Below, one piece after another: positions 1 to 47,244 of a stretch of DNA of 64,000 nt; positions within the stretch are counted from its first letter, which is position 1, and every line of letters begins with the position of its first letter. The notes beneath the pieces were generated by a model, which saw only the letters and a list, made by a program, of their open reading frames with translations, searched no databases and was not told the DNA's origin. The translations under genes were made by a program, and so were the position numbers. The DNA is from Hormiphora californensis. Lineage: Eukaryota > Ctenophora > Tentaculata > Cydippida > Pleurobrachiidae. The stretch spans positions 1,397,426 through 1,461,425 of the forward strand of contig CM035362.1 of assembly GCA_020137815.1 (NCBI GenBank), in the 5' to 3' direction.

Positions 1-66
1 AAACCTCTCCATAATAAAACAGCTCTTCTACAACACTATCCAAACACGCTTTTAGTTCTGAACAAC

Positions 67-125
67 CTGTCTGGCGGCGCTGACCCGATCTGAAAATCAA
101 AACGGGGTCTGGTACCGCCAGACAG
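67..125. mobile_element. Tiny palindromic element, CTGTCTGGCGGCGC family, copy 1
   Basis: Ends ctgtctggcgg and ccgccagacag are exact inverted repeats; the middle (gacccgatctgaaaatc, ggggtct) is also related between copies. The family recurs four more times in this window. It lies just past the ECT2 stop codon, in its 3' untranslated region or beyond. Confidence 0.65.
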
Positions 126-217
126 TGAACAACCACCATCTGAGAACCTAGGTGTGGTCTTCTGTCAGTGTGATCTGTGTTATGTCATGCAACCTATGTA
201 CTAAATCAACATCATGA

Positions 218-28160
<27,943 letters not shown>

Positions 28161-28473
28161 GCTAAAGTATTGGGGGTTAAAGTTAACATAGTGTAGGGGG
28201 AGATATTAAAATAGGTAGCTGTAAAAACGGACAACTTTCGGCAGTTTTATCTCTCAAATATTTTTCTCTGATTTTCTCAATCGCATTAAATAAATTACTA
28301 AACACATCATCAAAACTGTAACTATTTTGTAACCAAACTCGCCTAATTAGTCACACCTCTAACCAGTCACATCTATTATAGGTTAAACACCTCTAGACTC
28401 AAAGTTCAGAGAACTAAATAAGATCATATTGTGTGTGTTATAAGTGTAAAGTGTCCCCCAATATCTGAGCTCT

Positions 28474-28712
28474 TCAAAACATTATATTTCCATCATCATC
28501 AGATATTCTCCCTTCTTCTTCCTTCTCTTCCTCTTTCTTCACAAACACCTCATCTTCCTCTTCCTCATCATCTTCATCATCATCGAGGATGATCTCATCT
28601 GGATCGGTAACTAGGGGGTCCGATATCAGTTTCTGTTGACCTGAGAATTGGATAAATGTGGGTGTTAGTGATACATTCCGTCAGTGTAAAGCATAAAAGG
28701 GAGAGGCAGAGA

Positions 28713-28756
<44 letters not shown>

Positions 28757-30088
28757 GAGAGGGAGAAAGATGCCAAAAACAAACATCCCTCCCATTATGT
28801 GTGACTTCCCAATAAGTTTCCCTCACACACACGCCACCATTCCGACAAACAGACGTATAACTAGCAAAGTGTTACAATGACCTGTTACACAAATCTTGCA
28901 CACACACAAATTCACAAAACAATAAATGTTTCACAGCTTGGAAGTTTGAATGGAACCGGACAATGCACAAAATAAAGCTGCTATATATTGGGAAATGGAA
29001 TTGAGTTTAGACATTCTTTGCGTAGGGTACATGTCGAGTTGGCCGTGTGGCCAAAATCTTTATTATTATTATTATTATATGTACCGGGGAAGGTAGGTGA
29101 ATCTTTAGGAGGTTCAGGGGTTGTTAGATTTGAACTTGGTCGACTGTTACGAGGTTTACCCTGTAGTTTAGCACAGTATCCCGCAAACGCTTCACTCACA
29201 TAAATATGGGACCTGAAAATACGGAGATCAATAAGAGATATACAGGGTGTCTCATATATTCTCTGTGTCGGTTGTACATGGTTATTACATAGTTTCGGCT
29301 AGTACATTTTATTAGCACCAATACTTGAGTCCTTGTTCCACAAACCTATACGTGTGTTTATCCTCCACGTTGATTCCCTGCCAGGGGTCAGACAACATGC
29401 CGTAATTGAAATACCCTCCCTTTCCTCCCCCGGATCTTGGTCCAGATCGGGCCATAGATCCACCACGGTGATTGTTACCGCCACGACCACCTCCGCCACC
29501 CCACCCACCACCGCCACCGCCTCGGCCGCCACCACCACCTCGGCCGCTGTCACATCTCTGTGTGGGGATGTGTGCTTGTAAAAAGGTGTGAATGGGACAG
29601 ATTACATTTTACAATATAATACCGCACGTATATATAAGTATAGTTAGTTAATAGTACTTTGTCAAACTTGATATATCTCTATTAACTCACCCCCATTCCA
29701 CCGTTCCGATGATTATTATTCTGGTGTTGAGGGGGTCCTCTACCGGCCATACCAGGTGGTCCTCCAATACCCATCATCATCATCACTCCCCCTTCTCGTC
29801 CCCCTCCTTCTCTTCCTCCCCCTTCACCACTTCTGGGTCTGAAACGGCAGGAAATGTCTTACACGAGAGTAATGTTATACACAGTTTACCAGCGTTTAAA
29901 TGGTGATTTCTTCTACATGACGTGCCATTCACATCATTGAATAATTTTATCTACTGAACAATATACCTGCTAGGATCGTGTGGTACTCCGGGTGGGTATG
30001 GTTGGAAGTTATTGTTCCCTCGGCGCATAAACTTCTTTCCCCGGCCACCCGATCGGAAGTTTGGATCATACATTGGCGTATTTGACAT
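28474..30088 (-). CDS. Small RGG-rich protein with a TTDN1/MPLKIP-like DPW motif and acidic tail
   Basis: Five exons: 30088-29967, 29838-29691, 29557-29346, 29212-29085 and 28640-28474. All phases agree, giving 258 residues. The start is MSNTPMYDPNFRSGGRGKKF. Residues about 40-140 are Gly/Arg-rich (GRGGGGGRGGGGGGWGG type), suggesting RNA binding. The motif YFNYGMLSDPWQGI resembles the conserved C-terminal YFKPSMLEDPW of MPLKIP/TTDN1. The tail is acidic (DPDEIILDDDEDDEEEEDE). If exon 3 is not spliced at 29346 the frame stops at 29312, giving a 168-residue form close to MPLKIP in length, so two isoforms are possible. The stop lies only 313 bp from the ECT2 start on the same strand. The family name is tentative; RNA-linked nuclear function is inferred. 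Confidence 0.55.
28713..28770. repeat. GA microsatellite in intron 4 of the RGG-rich gene
   Basis: gagagagaga repeat with few interruptions, between exons at 28640 and 29085. Confidence 0.9.
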
Positions 30089-31345
30089 GGTGCTGTGGGA
30101 TTCAAAGTTGTTATACAATTACACAAATCCTCTGTTATTTGCGACACATACCAGACCACGGTAGCGACGGAACGAAGACAGTGAAAATCCGCTGGCAAGC
30201 TGTTATAGTCAGATGTTTAGTGAGTCAGTGCACTGGGCGCCGTAACGATCTGTACTGGGCGTTTACAGGTGCCGGGTGCGTGCCACCAAAATTACCATAC
30301 ACTAAAATGGCTCTAACCTCCAAACGGTCCAAACGGCTCAACTGGTTTGGCTAATCCAAAGTTCATCTCATAGCAAGTCTAAAGCCCTGAAGCGGTAAAA
30401 CCAGACCGAACCGCAGCCCTAACCCTAAAAATCCGTGAGTGCTGACACAGAAAACACAAATACAAATACAAAAACAATTATAATTTATATCCCGCTTTTG
30501 GGCCTATGCATTGTTAGTGCTAGGAGGACGCCGTTTCAATCAGTCGATTGAAGCAACGCACCCACTTTAACGTTTCCCCTGGGGACTAAATCACATGCTA
30601 ACAGTGGAATTCGGCGTAGGGCAAACGTTGGCAATACAAAGACCTCAGTGTTGACTGTTGAGTGCGGGATGGGACGGCTCTTTTCAAAGCAAACGAGAAA
30701 AAAGTAAAAACACACGTTTCTTTAAGAACGTGTGTTTTTTAAAATTTGGGCCAAAATTTGATTTTTTTATGCGCGGCTTCGAATTTTTTACGCTGCAGGA
30801 GTGGCGCGCGAAGAACTTCGAAAGGTCGCGTTGTTGTCGGTTGTCGGTTTTTTGTTTTAACTTTCGTTGAAGATTTTAACTTTTGGACGTCTGGGCACTT
30901 CTCCCAGCGGCGAAGACGGCAAATTGAGCACTTTAAATCCACTGGCGATGTTGTACACGTCCTTTTAAAGTCGGATTTTTTGAAACTGTCACCCCCCTTT
31001 TGTGCGCGGAATGTTTTTGCGCGTCACATCACATGTTAACGTGTGGTGTGCGCGTCAAAATTGATAAATTTCACATGCGCGGTCATTTTGGGGTGACAGT
31101 TTCAAAAAATCCGACTTTACCTTCGGCCTAGAGCAGCTCATTTATGAAACAGTAAACACTCTACCACCTGCTGTCAATTCTCAATGTGCTGTGCTGTGCT
31201 GATGAGTGTGAGTGTGAAGGGATAGTTTTTAACTTAGTATTTATTTAGGTGGACCCATTCAGGGAAGGCCTGTTTCTTTATAAATAAAATTTCATTTGTA
31301 AAAATGTAAACTTAAATCTGTAATCTTCGTTAGAATACGAATGTT
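30089..31345. other. Divergent intergenic region between the RGG-rich gene and U2SURP
   Basis: The two start codons point away from each other across 1.26 kb, so this stretch should hold both promoters. It contains a hairpin at about 30706-30740 (acacacgtttctttaagaacgtgtgt) and a 154-bp foldback element (30966-31119). No further gene was found. Confidence 0.5.
30966..31119. mobile_element. 154-bp foldback element, family shared with 48030-48173
   Basis: Ends aaagtcggattttttgaaac and its inverted complement; the next bases are tgtcacccc and ggggtgaca. The interior (gcgcgtca, acatgttaacgtgt) is matched in the second copy by gcgcgctacacgttaacatg. Confidence 0.75.
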
Positions 31346-37738
<6,393 letters not shown>

Positions 37739-39011
37739 TGGGGAAAGGGGGCCCTTTGAAAGGGAACAATAATTTATCATTTGATCAGGAGACGAAGGAT
37801 CTGAGTGAAAGACTGTGTGTGTGGGGGATTGAAGGGTTGAACGAAGATGTATGACATGTGTAGCGGATAGGGATGGAACAGAAGTTAGAAGTCGAGTGTA
37901 CTCTCAGTTGTGGGATTTGAGAGATATTGAGAGAAGTTGAAAGATGATTTCTTAGCCTTGTTCAGAAAGGGCACGTTGCCCAAAATGGATTATATTAATT
38001 TTTATGTAACCCAAAGTTTTTCACTTTTCTCGACAGACAATCACACCAAGTGCATGTTGATATCTGGCAACCGTCTGCTATTCCTCTAATTTGTATTCTC
38101 TCACATTCGTGGCCAGACAGTGTTCTTCAGTTACACACACACAGGGGCATGGATCTGTCACACTCAATCTGGTGTTAGCATGTAACGCGCGGACAAAATC
38201 TGATATTAAAGTTGACACTGTGAGCACAACTCGCACGTACGCAACATCGCACGCGCAAAAATACAACGTGAATTGAGGCGCGTTAATGCGCGGTGTTCTG
38301 TAAATTTGAGACGAATTTTGAAAAGTCTGTGTTCCAGAAAAAAAAGTTGTGTCAAACAAAATTTTTGGAATGCGCTGCAGCCCCCTCATGCGCGCACCCC
38401 CGCAACAAGGGGACTGGAGGGAATGCCGCGCGCGCGTTTGGCCAGAGCTCTGCAGAGTCGAAAATAACTTTGCGGTCGAAAAAACGGCGGTGCTTATAAC
38501 TTTGGCCCCTGAAGTCCGTTTGACTTGATTCTTTCACTAGCTGTTAGATCTGACAATTATCTACCTTGCTGTTTTTAAGAGAAGTTAATTGGACTTGAGG
38601 AGGCTGAGCAATAGCCGTTCAAAGATTGGTTGTTTTCAAAAAGTGACGTCACAGGTCCCTGCAGGGACACTTTGTTTCAAATTTGAATTAAAATCTCGAA
38701 TTTTTTTATTTTACCGCACTCGATTTTGCAGAGTTTGGTTCATATCTCCTGTTCCTGATAAGATAGAGACCTGAAACCGGTTGCATTTGAAAGCTGTTAT
38801 CTTCCTCTTTCCAACGCTACCAAAACGATTTCTGTACCTTATCTGGAACCGGAGATATGATTGATTATGTATTCCCCCCTAGCGCGGTATTCCCTCCAGG
38901 CCCCTTATATTATATTATAAGGGGCCTGCAACGTATGCCAAAATTTTCCACACTCGTTGTGGTTTTAAAGTTTAAACCAGTTACTAGTCGTTTATACAGG
39001 CCCTGAAAGAA
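37739..39011. other. Intergenic region between U2SURP and TMC
   Basis: Holds the U2SURP 3' end and the TMC promoter. It includes a CpG-rich stretch (38160-38480, with gcgcgcg and acgcgc motifs) and taaggggcct palindromic sequence near 38903-38930. No supported gene. Confidence 0.5.
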
Positions 39012-42000
39012 ATGGCGACCCTTGAGCTTGATGATTCCGTGGACCCGCTAGACGGGGAATCAATCGAATCACTGGTGGGTGAAGAAATGGAAAAATTCGA
39101 CCGTGAAAGTCAGGCCAGGTCTCGAGAACCAACGGCAGAGCCCGCCAGCAGAGGAGGAACTCGAAACACAAGCATGTCAGAGAAAATTATGATTTCCAGA
39201 CACACTCAAACTGTCGGGGAGTTGAAAAAACAAACGTCATTCAAGCAGACAGCGAGCTCAATAATGACCCTTACCACAATGAATAATGCACGGACTATGA
39301 CTCGGCAGTTGAGGACGGCACAAAGAAGGGGAAGCGTTAGGAAGAGGACCATGAAAAAGAGTAAGTTTGTTCACATCTTCTCGGATATTCATGGCGTATT
39401 TGATTTTCGTATTAATATGTCTTTGATACATCTTCAATGATCCTTCTTTTTGGTTCAGCTGGACTTCCTGTAGTGGATGATGAGGAAGAGATGGAGGACG
39501 ATTTCTATCAACTCGAAGCAGGAAATAGTCGTCATGACAGGTGCTCATCTCTATTCTATCTCTTTTTACCTGTAAACAAATGTCTATTCTATCTCTTCTC
39601 TATCTACTTGTTGCTGTGTTGCTTCCCTTTCTAACACGTCACCAGACGACCTGTCCCCAAAATAACCGTATCCCGGACCCTGTCTGATAACCGTGCTTCA
39701 AGCAGCGACGACAAAGACACCATGGGTCCAAAACTGGCCCAAAGTTGGAAGTTTATGAACAAATCACTCTCTCGAACAATGTCCCGGATCGGACGCAGAA
39801 AGCCTTCCCATGTACCAATGAAGGATCGGTGAGGATGGGGTGATGATGATGGAGTGATATACAGCACTGTTTCACCTCTTTGTGCTGTTTGGCGGTGCCA
39901 CAGACCCCGTTATGATCCTCAGCGACAGTGTGCTCAAATCGGGTCAGCGCCGCCAGACAGTATTTGTGTGGTTTTCTCATACAGCAATCATTTTGTTTTC
40001 AGTGTTCTTTCCTTTTTATTGTGTGATGTGTGAAGCAGTGGTATTCTGTTTCCCCGCAACCCCATGTGGTGTTGAATGACATACAGACGGACAGACAAGA
40101 ACAATGATTATAGACAGAGTCTAGAGGTATATATCAGTTAAGATCGGTCTTATTATTGAATTTCAAAGGGAAAACTTTCAGTGGACACACACACCGACAA
40201 ACGCTTACACACATTTTCACATGCATGAAGCATGTAAAAGCAATAGACCTCTCCTCCCCCCTCTTTATCATAGCGCTGGCAAGTGCCCGGGGCCCAATCC
40301 TCCCTCCCCCAAGCCATCCTTCCCTAAAAAATGTCCATTTTTCAAGCATTCTTCCTTCCAGTAAATGGAAAATCGAAATTACGAAAAAAATTTTTTTGCA
40401 ATTTTTTGAAAATTTTTGAAAATTTTGACAGCGCTACTATACTTATTGTCTGAAATCGGCAATTTCAACTTTGTTTTAGACAGCCTTCCCGTTGTCCTAC
40501 GAACATGCCGCTTGGTAGTTCGTGTTGCCTTGACACCTAGAGCACACGTTCAAAATTTCATGCAAATCGGAGTTACGGTTTTTACGTTACAGAGGGTCGT
40601 ATTTTAGACAAAATGTCCGTTTTTAGGGTCCCGAACGACCTTGATTGTACGACCTTTTTGCGTACAAAATAGAGGCCAGAGTTTCAAAGCTATCACCATG
40701 AAACTTTGGGAGTCGGTAGGTCTAGTGGTGTACCTTGTATTAAAGCTTGGACAGAGAAAACGGACAGTCATAACAAAAGTTATGACTGTCTTAAGTTTTC
40801 TTTGGCGACTAAGACGGCCTTCCCGTCGTTTTAAGAATACGCCGCTTGGTACGTTGTGTTGCCTTGACATCTTGAACACACGTTCAAAATTTCAAGCAAA
40901 TCCAAGTTACGGTTCTTAAGTTATGGGCATCTGACTGTATTAAGATTTAAGACGATTTTCAAAAAACCGACAAAAGAAAAAATCATGACTTTATCATATA
41001 TATTTTGCCAACGTAGGTCAACTGCTGTATTTTCAGATATAATTGGTAGTCATATCTAGATTTATGACTGTCTTAAATTTAAGACGATTTTAAAAACACC
41101 TAGAAAGAAGCGATTCAGAGTCTAAATTAACATTGAATCAGGCTTATTTTATAAAATTAGGCTTACTGCTGCATTTTCAGTTTTGATTGGTAGTCATATC
41201 TAGAGTAATGACTGTCTTAAATATAAGACGATTTTAAAAACATCCGAAAAAAGAGCGAATTAGCATCTAGAACCTGATTTTATCAAATATATCTGATAAT
41301 CAATGATTATCCGCGATCATTATCAGTGACTAACAATTACAATCATAGAATAATCGCGGAGAACAAATCGTGGATATCAATCGCTGATAACAAAATAAAT
41401 AATATAGTAATCGCGAATAACTAACTACGATAACTTATCGCGAATAAGTAATATAATAGTAACCAATCGCGGATAGCTAGTCACGATAACTAATCGCGAC
41501 AACTTATAACGGATACGTGATCAGTTATATGCGATTAGTGGTTATCATATTAGTCATTCAGCTGTATGGCGGCGCCATACCCCTATTTAATTCGACAGTG
41601 CGCTCAGATGGGGTCGGCGGCGCCAGACAGTCATTCGCAATTGATTGGATATCTACGATTATTATGCGGCTACCTACGATTGAAAAAGTCCGTGAATCCC
41701 CAGTCCGCGTTTCAGCTAGTATTACAAAATGCATGTCATAGTGTATAACAAAATGCCTGATACTAGATCCAAAAACCAAACACGTTTGGTGGATAGCCGG
41801 GGCCACAGAAATTAAAAAACGTGCGAAAGTTTTGATACATGAACTTTCGGGGCCTGGGGTGCTGTTAAATTCGCGTTCTATGATAGTCAGCCGTTCTTTC
41901 AAAACGCGCTATTATTCTGTAAAACAGACTCTGAAACGACCCACATTATATGTGACACATGTGTGGATCTGTTATAATGATAATTTTATCATTGCGATAG

Positions 42001-45000
42001 TTTTTCTGACGTATAATTTGAAAATTTTGCTGGTTATAATCATGGAAACGCGAATTTAACAGCACCCCAGGCCCCGAAAGTTCATGTATCAAAACTTTCG
42101 CACGTTTTTTAATTTCTGTGGCCCCGGCTATCCACCAAACGTGTTTGGTTTTTGGATCTAGTTCCTCCTCTCAAGGAGAGTGGAAACGGAGAATTATACC
42201 CCGTTTCATATTATTATTAATTTAGGAAAACGGAATCTAAAAGTTGTTTCATAACACCCACTGCTGAGCGCTGCCAACCTTTTTACTGTTTGCATTTTCC
42301 TGTGCTGTATTCACAGAGCTGTATCTCAAGATGGTAGCTAACCTTCCCCCTTTCCCTGCAGAGTAAAGAGGGACAACAAGCGAGCTCAGATGGGGTTCTT
42401 CTCCTTGCTATATCATGACATCAAACTAGCTATCGACAGACAGAAGAATGAAAGGAATGAATTCAAGTTGTTTTTAAAGACAATTAAGTCTATACAGGTG
42501 ACGCTTTTATTTCTACCTATACTTTCAAAAATAGACAGAGAAAAGGAATTAATAATATCCAATCCACTTCTCTATTAATCTCTGATTTACCTTACGTCAC
42601 CAAATAATAATAGCTGTCGATTGTCCCAATATAATAATCCCCTATTTCCTTTCAGGGCGAACTCGGTTCATCCACAGCAACTCTGTTTATTTTTGTAAGA
42701 TACCTCCTCATGATCAATATCCTCTCTGCCGTCATGTGGGTCGCCTTCGTCGTCATACCTCAGGTATTGGGAAATTGGAATGTACATGATTTCTCGTGCG
42801 AGTGAGAAAATACAGACATAATTCAGAATGGAGAGAGGGAGAGAGGGAAGAGGGAGATGGGGGAGAGACACAGGTGTACACTGTTATACCCATGCAGCTG
42901 GTGCTGTTTTCTCGCTTCGGCGGAGGTTCGAATAATATGACCAAAAAGACGTCATGTGACTGCAATCAATATTTGCATACTCCACCATCTTTAAAACTAA
43001 TAGTGAATACTAGCATTTCCAACTAGGGGGGGGGGAGGGGTCAGGGTGGTACACTTTTCCAGCCCTCTCTCCAATGTAACACATCATTAGTAGGTACACA
43101 GTACACTCTTTCCCTCCACTGTCAGTGTTGAATAAATAACAAAGTTCAGGCTCTCGCGAGTACAAATGGAAATATCAAATTTTAGCGTTCCCCTGCCCCA
43201 CCTACTAACTTTAACTCACATCTCGATAGCGTACTAATTAAATGTTAACTGACTCGCAGGCAATAAGTTTCGACTACTCAGCGCTATCAGATGAACGATT
43301 CAAAACGTTATCCTTGTTCCTCGGGGATGATTTGGTAGCCAAAAGTTGGCTATTTTTTAAAGGTAAGAGATATGTTACATGATTAACTACAGCTGGTGTA
43401 TCATATGTTATCAGGGTGACAACTGTGAGCTAGCATACCAAATACAACCCTCCCGATTAACAAACATCATAACAGATAAAGTTACCGTTTGTCAAACATT
43501 CATCTTGTGGCCTCATTGTCTATGACAATAATCCATGCACCCAATGGGCTGACAACATGACAATTTAGATAATCATTAATCTGATGTACTAAATACTGCT
43601 ATACTAAACGGTAGTTTTTCCTTTGTGTAATCATTAATCTATATCTCAAGTGTACAATTGTACACATTATCTTTCTTCACATCCCCCCCCCTCAGGTTAC
43701 GATGAAACACTACCAAGTGGATACAAGATGTATGTTGCGTATCTGATGACCCACTTTGTGTCTATATTTGCTGTGTTTGTCACCATCTTGTTCACCATCG
43801 GTAAGTGTCAAAATGGCTAAATTGTGGGACGCGTGGTGGCTGGTCATCACCCACTAGCTCTCACCATAATGATTACAGAACTTAATCTGTAGACCCTTCT
43901 TTATATCGAGATTCAGTGGAGATACATCCCTTTCCTTTTGTAAGTCTCACCTCTCTCTCTTGTAACCAGGTAACGATATAACACGAGAGGGTAGTGCATC
44001 AACAGCTAATGTCCGATCCCTTGCGATGAACTTATTCACATGCTGGGATCATTCCATCAACAGTAGAGACGCAATTAAAAAACTACAGAAATCTACTTAT
44101 TCAAACTTCAAGGATTTGTTGTGTGAGCTGATGAGTGCTAAAAAGGAACGGACAGGTAAATGTAGTTGATGTAAGTTGCTATGGAGATATATCTTCTTTC
44201 ATCTCACTGTAACAGTTCTCTTTCTGTAATGCCACATGAATGATCCAAACAAAGACAAGCTGCAATTGCTCCACAGATTAGAACTAAGTAACCCCTCCCT
44301 TGATAAATAACTCTCTGTCCACCCCACCTTTAGTATCAGAACAGAGACGAATCTACGCTCTCCGAGCCCTGGCCTGGGTAATCTGGGCTATCCTACTGGC
44401 GGGTGCCATTACAGCCATCGTGTTTGTGGTTAAGATTAGTAATATAGAGGGAAACACGGAGTTCATCTACGTTTATGGGCCCTCTATTGGTAATGATTAT
44501 GACTAGGTTTGATAATAATTGTGAATTGAAAGTTTTATCTATGACCATAGTAAGGTTTGATTCAAGATATCGGTAGTTGTATATTTTAATTCACCATAGT
44601 TCAGACCTACTAATCCCTGTTTTTCCCAGCACTAACGGCGATCAATGCAGCGGTACCCTTCCTTATGCAGAAACTGCCACTAATAGAAAGCTATGATATT
44701 GGAAGGTAAGGAATTGTTACTGAATATGTAATTCTCCATTCAGACTTGCGTGTTCTGACGCTGAATGTAACACCGGGAACTCAATTAAATGCAAAGTAGT
44801 ATTTCAAGCGTGTATCAAACTTTCTTCATGTTTCTGGGACCTTAGAAGAACTGCGTGATAAATTACCTCTCAGAACTCAGTTAATAGATATACCAGTTAA
44901 TAGATATACCAGTTAATAGATATACCAGTTAATAGATATACCAAGGTTAAAACCTCTGTTCATTGTTCACATGTCTCTCTCTCCACATCAGGTCAGAACA

Positions 45001-46607
45001 ATATGTTACAATATTCCGGGTATACATGATGAGAATGGTGTCTCTCTGTACCTTTATCATTACCCTTGTCTTTACTAATGATACAGATGATGAGGACTGT
45101 TCACCACTTTACTGGGGACAGGTAATTAGTTAATTAATTAGTTAATTAATTAGTTAGTTAGAATAGTCTGTAACCACACTGCACATATATCTCGTTTCAT
45201 TATGCCTACATTCTACAATAATACCTCTCCATCATTCCCTATCTAACCTTTCTTCATCGATGCCCTCATTCTAACTCCTTCTCTCTCCAGGAGTTTTATA
45301 AGTTGTGTATTATCAACACGATATCTAATGTTGGAACACTCCTAAAATATCCCGTGTTTCTGTATCTACTAGATAAACGGGTTGAGGTGGATCTACCATC
45401 CACCCTCATGAGCCTTATCTACTTCCAGGTAGGGTATTTCGTTTTCAGATTCTGATTCTTAATCGAATTTTTAATTTTAGTACTACTAAATCGTTGTTTT
45501 CGTTGTGGTCGTTACCATTTTACACGATATCAACTATCCCAGGGTTGTATTTGGTTTGGAAATCTGTTCTGTCCATTACTAAGTTTCATGGCGTGCATCT
45601 CACATCTCGTATACTTCTTCGCTGCATCCGTGAGTACTTCCCCTGTTGGGACTGTGGGCTGTATGATCCTAACATTTTCTCCAGCTCTTCTAAAACTCAG
45701 CTCTTAGTCTACTATAACACTGTCGACTAAGGATTAGAAGCTGTACCTTACATGACTTCGAACCATTTCTTAAGAATCCATTACATCACGAACTATGCCA
45801 CCTGTTTTATAACGACAGTGCTTTAGTTGTCGGTCCAGTGCTAACACACTTAACTCATATCATCCACTTCTTTACCATCTTATTCTAAACTATCAACATT
45901 TTAAATGAAGTATTTCAACCCTCCAATCCCCCAGAAAATTGTTAAGAAGTGCTGCCAACCTCCCACAAAACGTTACAACTCCCAAAACAGCAAGTTCTTC
46001 AACTCCTTCCTGGCGTTAACTGTGGTTATCATGATGGTTATCACCGTTATCATTATTGTTACTGTAAAGGTGTCGTGCGGACCTTACTCAGCCAACAAGT
46101 GAGCGATATGATGTACTAGATATGGTAGAGAAAGAACGAGATGTTTAGTGCAGAGATGAACATAATTCGTAGTTTAAAATCGTTGGATCAAGGATCGCTA
46201 TAAGTTGGATTCCTATCATTATTGTAACGTTCAATTCTCCCAGGTTTGAACTAATGTGGGATACATTTACCGTTCTAAAAGCATCGTTTGATAGTGAAGT
46301 CCAGAGTGTATTTGATATCATTTTCTCAGCTGCTTTCGTGGTTCCCCTCCTCTTCCTTCTTCTCATCATCATCTATTTCCTACAAATCCACAACGCCAAG
46401 GTAATTCAAAGCCAAACTCTAAAGGATTTGTTCTCTTCGAAAATCCAAATTTGTCCAAAAATGCGGTTTGAATTTTCAACTTCTTTTTTGTTTCAGATCA
46501 ACATCAAAAACGACTTCATGGTAAACGAAATTGAAGTGCTAAGGGAGGAGAAGTCCAAATTTTTGAAAGAAAAGAAAAACAGTCATGTCGACCCGCCACA
46601 AATATAG
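39012..46607 (+). CDS. TMC family transmembrane channel-like protein, about 16 exons
   Basis: TMC proteins are multi-pass ion-channel-related membrane proteins; TMC1/2 form the hair-cell mechanotransduction pore. The N-terminal part (exons 39012-39360, about 39460-39540 and about 39646-39828) is cytoplasmic, rich in Ser, Thr and Arg. Exon 4 starts at 42362 (MGFFSLLYHDIKLAI). Membrane segments follow (FVRYLLMINILSAVMWVAFV; THFVSIFAVFVTILFTI; LAWVIWAILLAGAITAIVFV; MVSLCTFIITLVF and others). The TMC signature C-x-W-E-T-x-V-G-Q-E-l-Y-K-L is recognisable as CSPLYWGQEFYKLCII, split between two exons at 45121/45291. The later CGPYSANK matches the CGPF element of the family. The last exon ends EKKNSHVDPPQI before the stop at 46605-46607. 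Subfamily (TMC1-8) cannot be decided by eye. Intron 3 (39829-42361) contains several repeats. Confidence 0.9.
39885..39960. mobile_element. CTGTCTGGCGGCGC family, copy 2 (76 bp)
   Basis: Starts ctgtttggcggtgccacag and ends gcgccgccagacag; inner gacagtgtgctcaaatcggg matches gacagtgcgctcagatgggg of copy 3. It lies in TMC intron 3. Confidence 0.8.
40450..41300. repeat. Related direct repeats in TMC intron 3
   Basis: Repeated phrases: gcttggta with gtgttgccttgaca (40510 and 40850), cgttcaaaatttca (40547 and 40881), and atgactgtcttaaat with aagacgattttaaaaac (41066-41100 and 41209-41240). They look like copies of one element with mutation-driven divergence. Similar cataacaagagttatga phrases are in U2SURP intron 6. 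Confidence 0.6.
41562..41630. mobile_element. CTGTCTGGCGGCGC family, copy 3 (69 bp)
   Basis: Starts ctgtatggcggcgccatac and ends ggcggcgccagacag. It lies in TMC intron 3, next to satellite-like sequence rich in taatcgcg. Confidence 0.85.
41761..42162. mobile_element. Inverted-repeat element (cacgtttggtgg family) in TMC intron 3
   Basis: Arms of about 115 bp: ctagatccaaaaaccaaaca ... ggggtgctgttaaattcgcg, mirrored and ending gtttggtttttggatctag. Spacer about 170 bp. Second copy of the family at 33708-34049. Confidence 0.88.
44880..44943. repeat. Four tandem copies of agttaatagatatacc
   Basis: A 16-bp unit repeated four times within a TMC intron (10th, 44708-44992). Confidence 0.9.
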
Positions 46608-46719
46608 TTTTTTAACCCTTGAGATACTATATATTATAACTGATGGTTAAGACTCAGACAGGTTAAGATTCAGACAGGTTTCATTTTCAGATTAGTCGAA
46701 CAAATTTAGACTCGGTGTT

Positions 46720-46742
46720 GTTATTGCCTATCGCCGCCAGAC
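46720..46742. mobile_element. Partial end of the CTGTCTGGCGGCGC family
   Basis: Only the right end, tatcgccgccagacagg, is present; no left end seen. It lies just past the TMC stop. Confidence 0.45.
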
Positions 46743-46970
46743 AGGTGTTATTGCCTCAGACTACTCAAGTAATGCATGCAGGTTTTTGTTTTTTATTTTC
46801 GGTCAGTGTGTATTATAATTTGTTTCCTTGCATTTAATAGAGTTGTATGTTAGTTTTTTGGTTGATCATATTATAATTGGAACTGTGATACTGGAAGGAA
46901 TTTCTGAAATTGAAGGATCTACTGATATATTACTGAAAGAATGGATTTGATAAGTGGAAAGTAATGACAG

Positions 46971-46974
<4 letters not shown>

Positions 46975-47010
<36 letters not shown>
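46975..47010. repeat. GA microsatellite downstream of TMC
   Basis: gagagaga run in the TMC-ANKMY1 spacer; an AATAAA at about 47128 could be the TMC poly(A) signal. Confidence 0.8.
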
Positions 47011-47018
<8 letters not shown>

Positions 47019-47244
47019 TAGAGAGAGAAAGATAGAATATATCAGAATGTGAGAGAAGAAGAGTTGTAGAGAATTATAGACAGAGAAAATGTAAAGAGTT
47101 GAAGTTTGAGTAGACTTTGATAGGATTTAATAAAACTTCACTGTGTCTTTGTGTGTCATTCAAAATGATCGATCTCAAGAGATAAAAGTACCTTGATTTC
47201 CTTTAGCCATGGTAGAGTGATTTTAAAACAACAAAACTAAAGAT

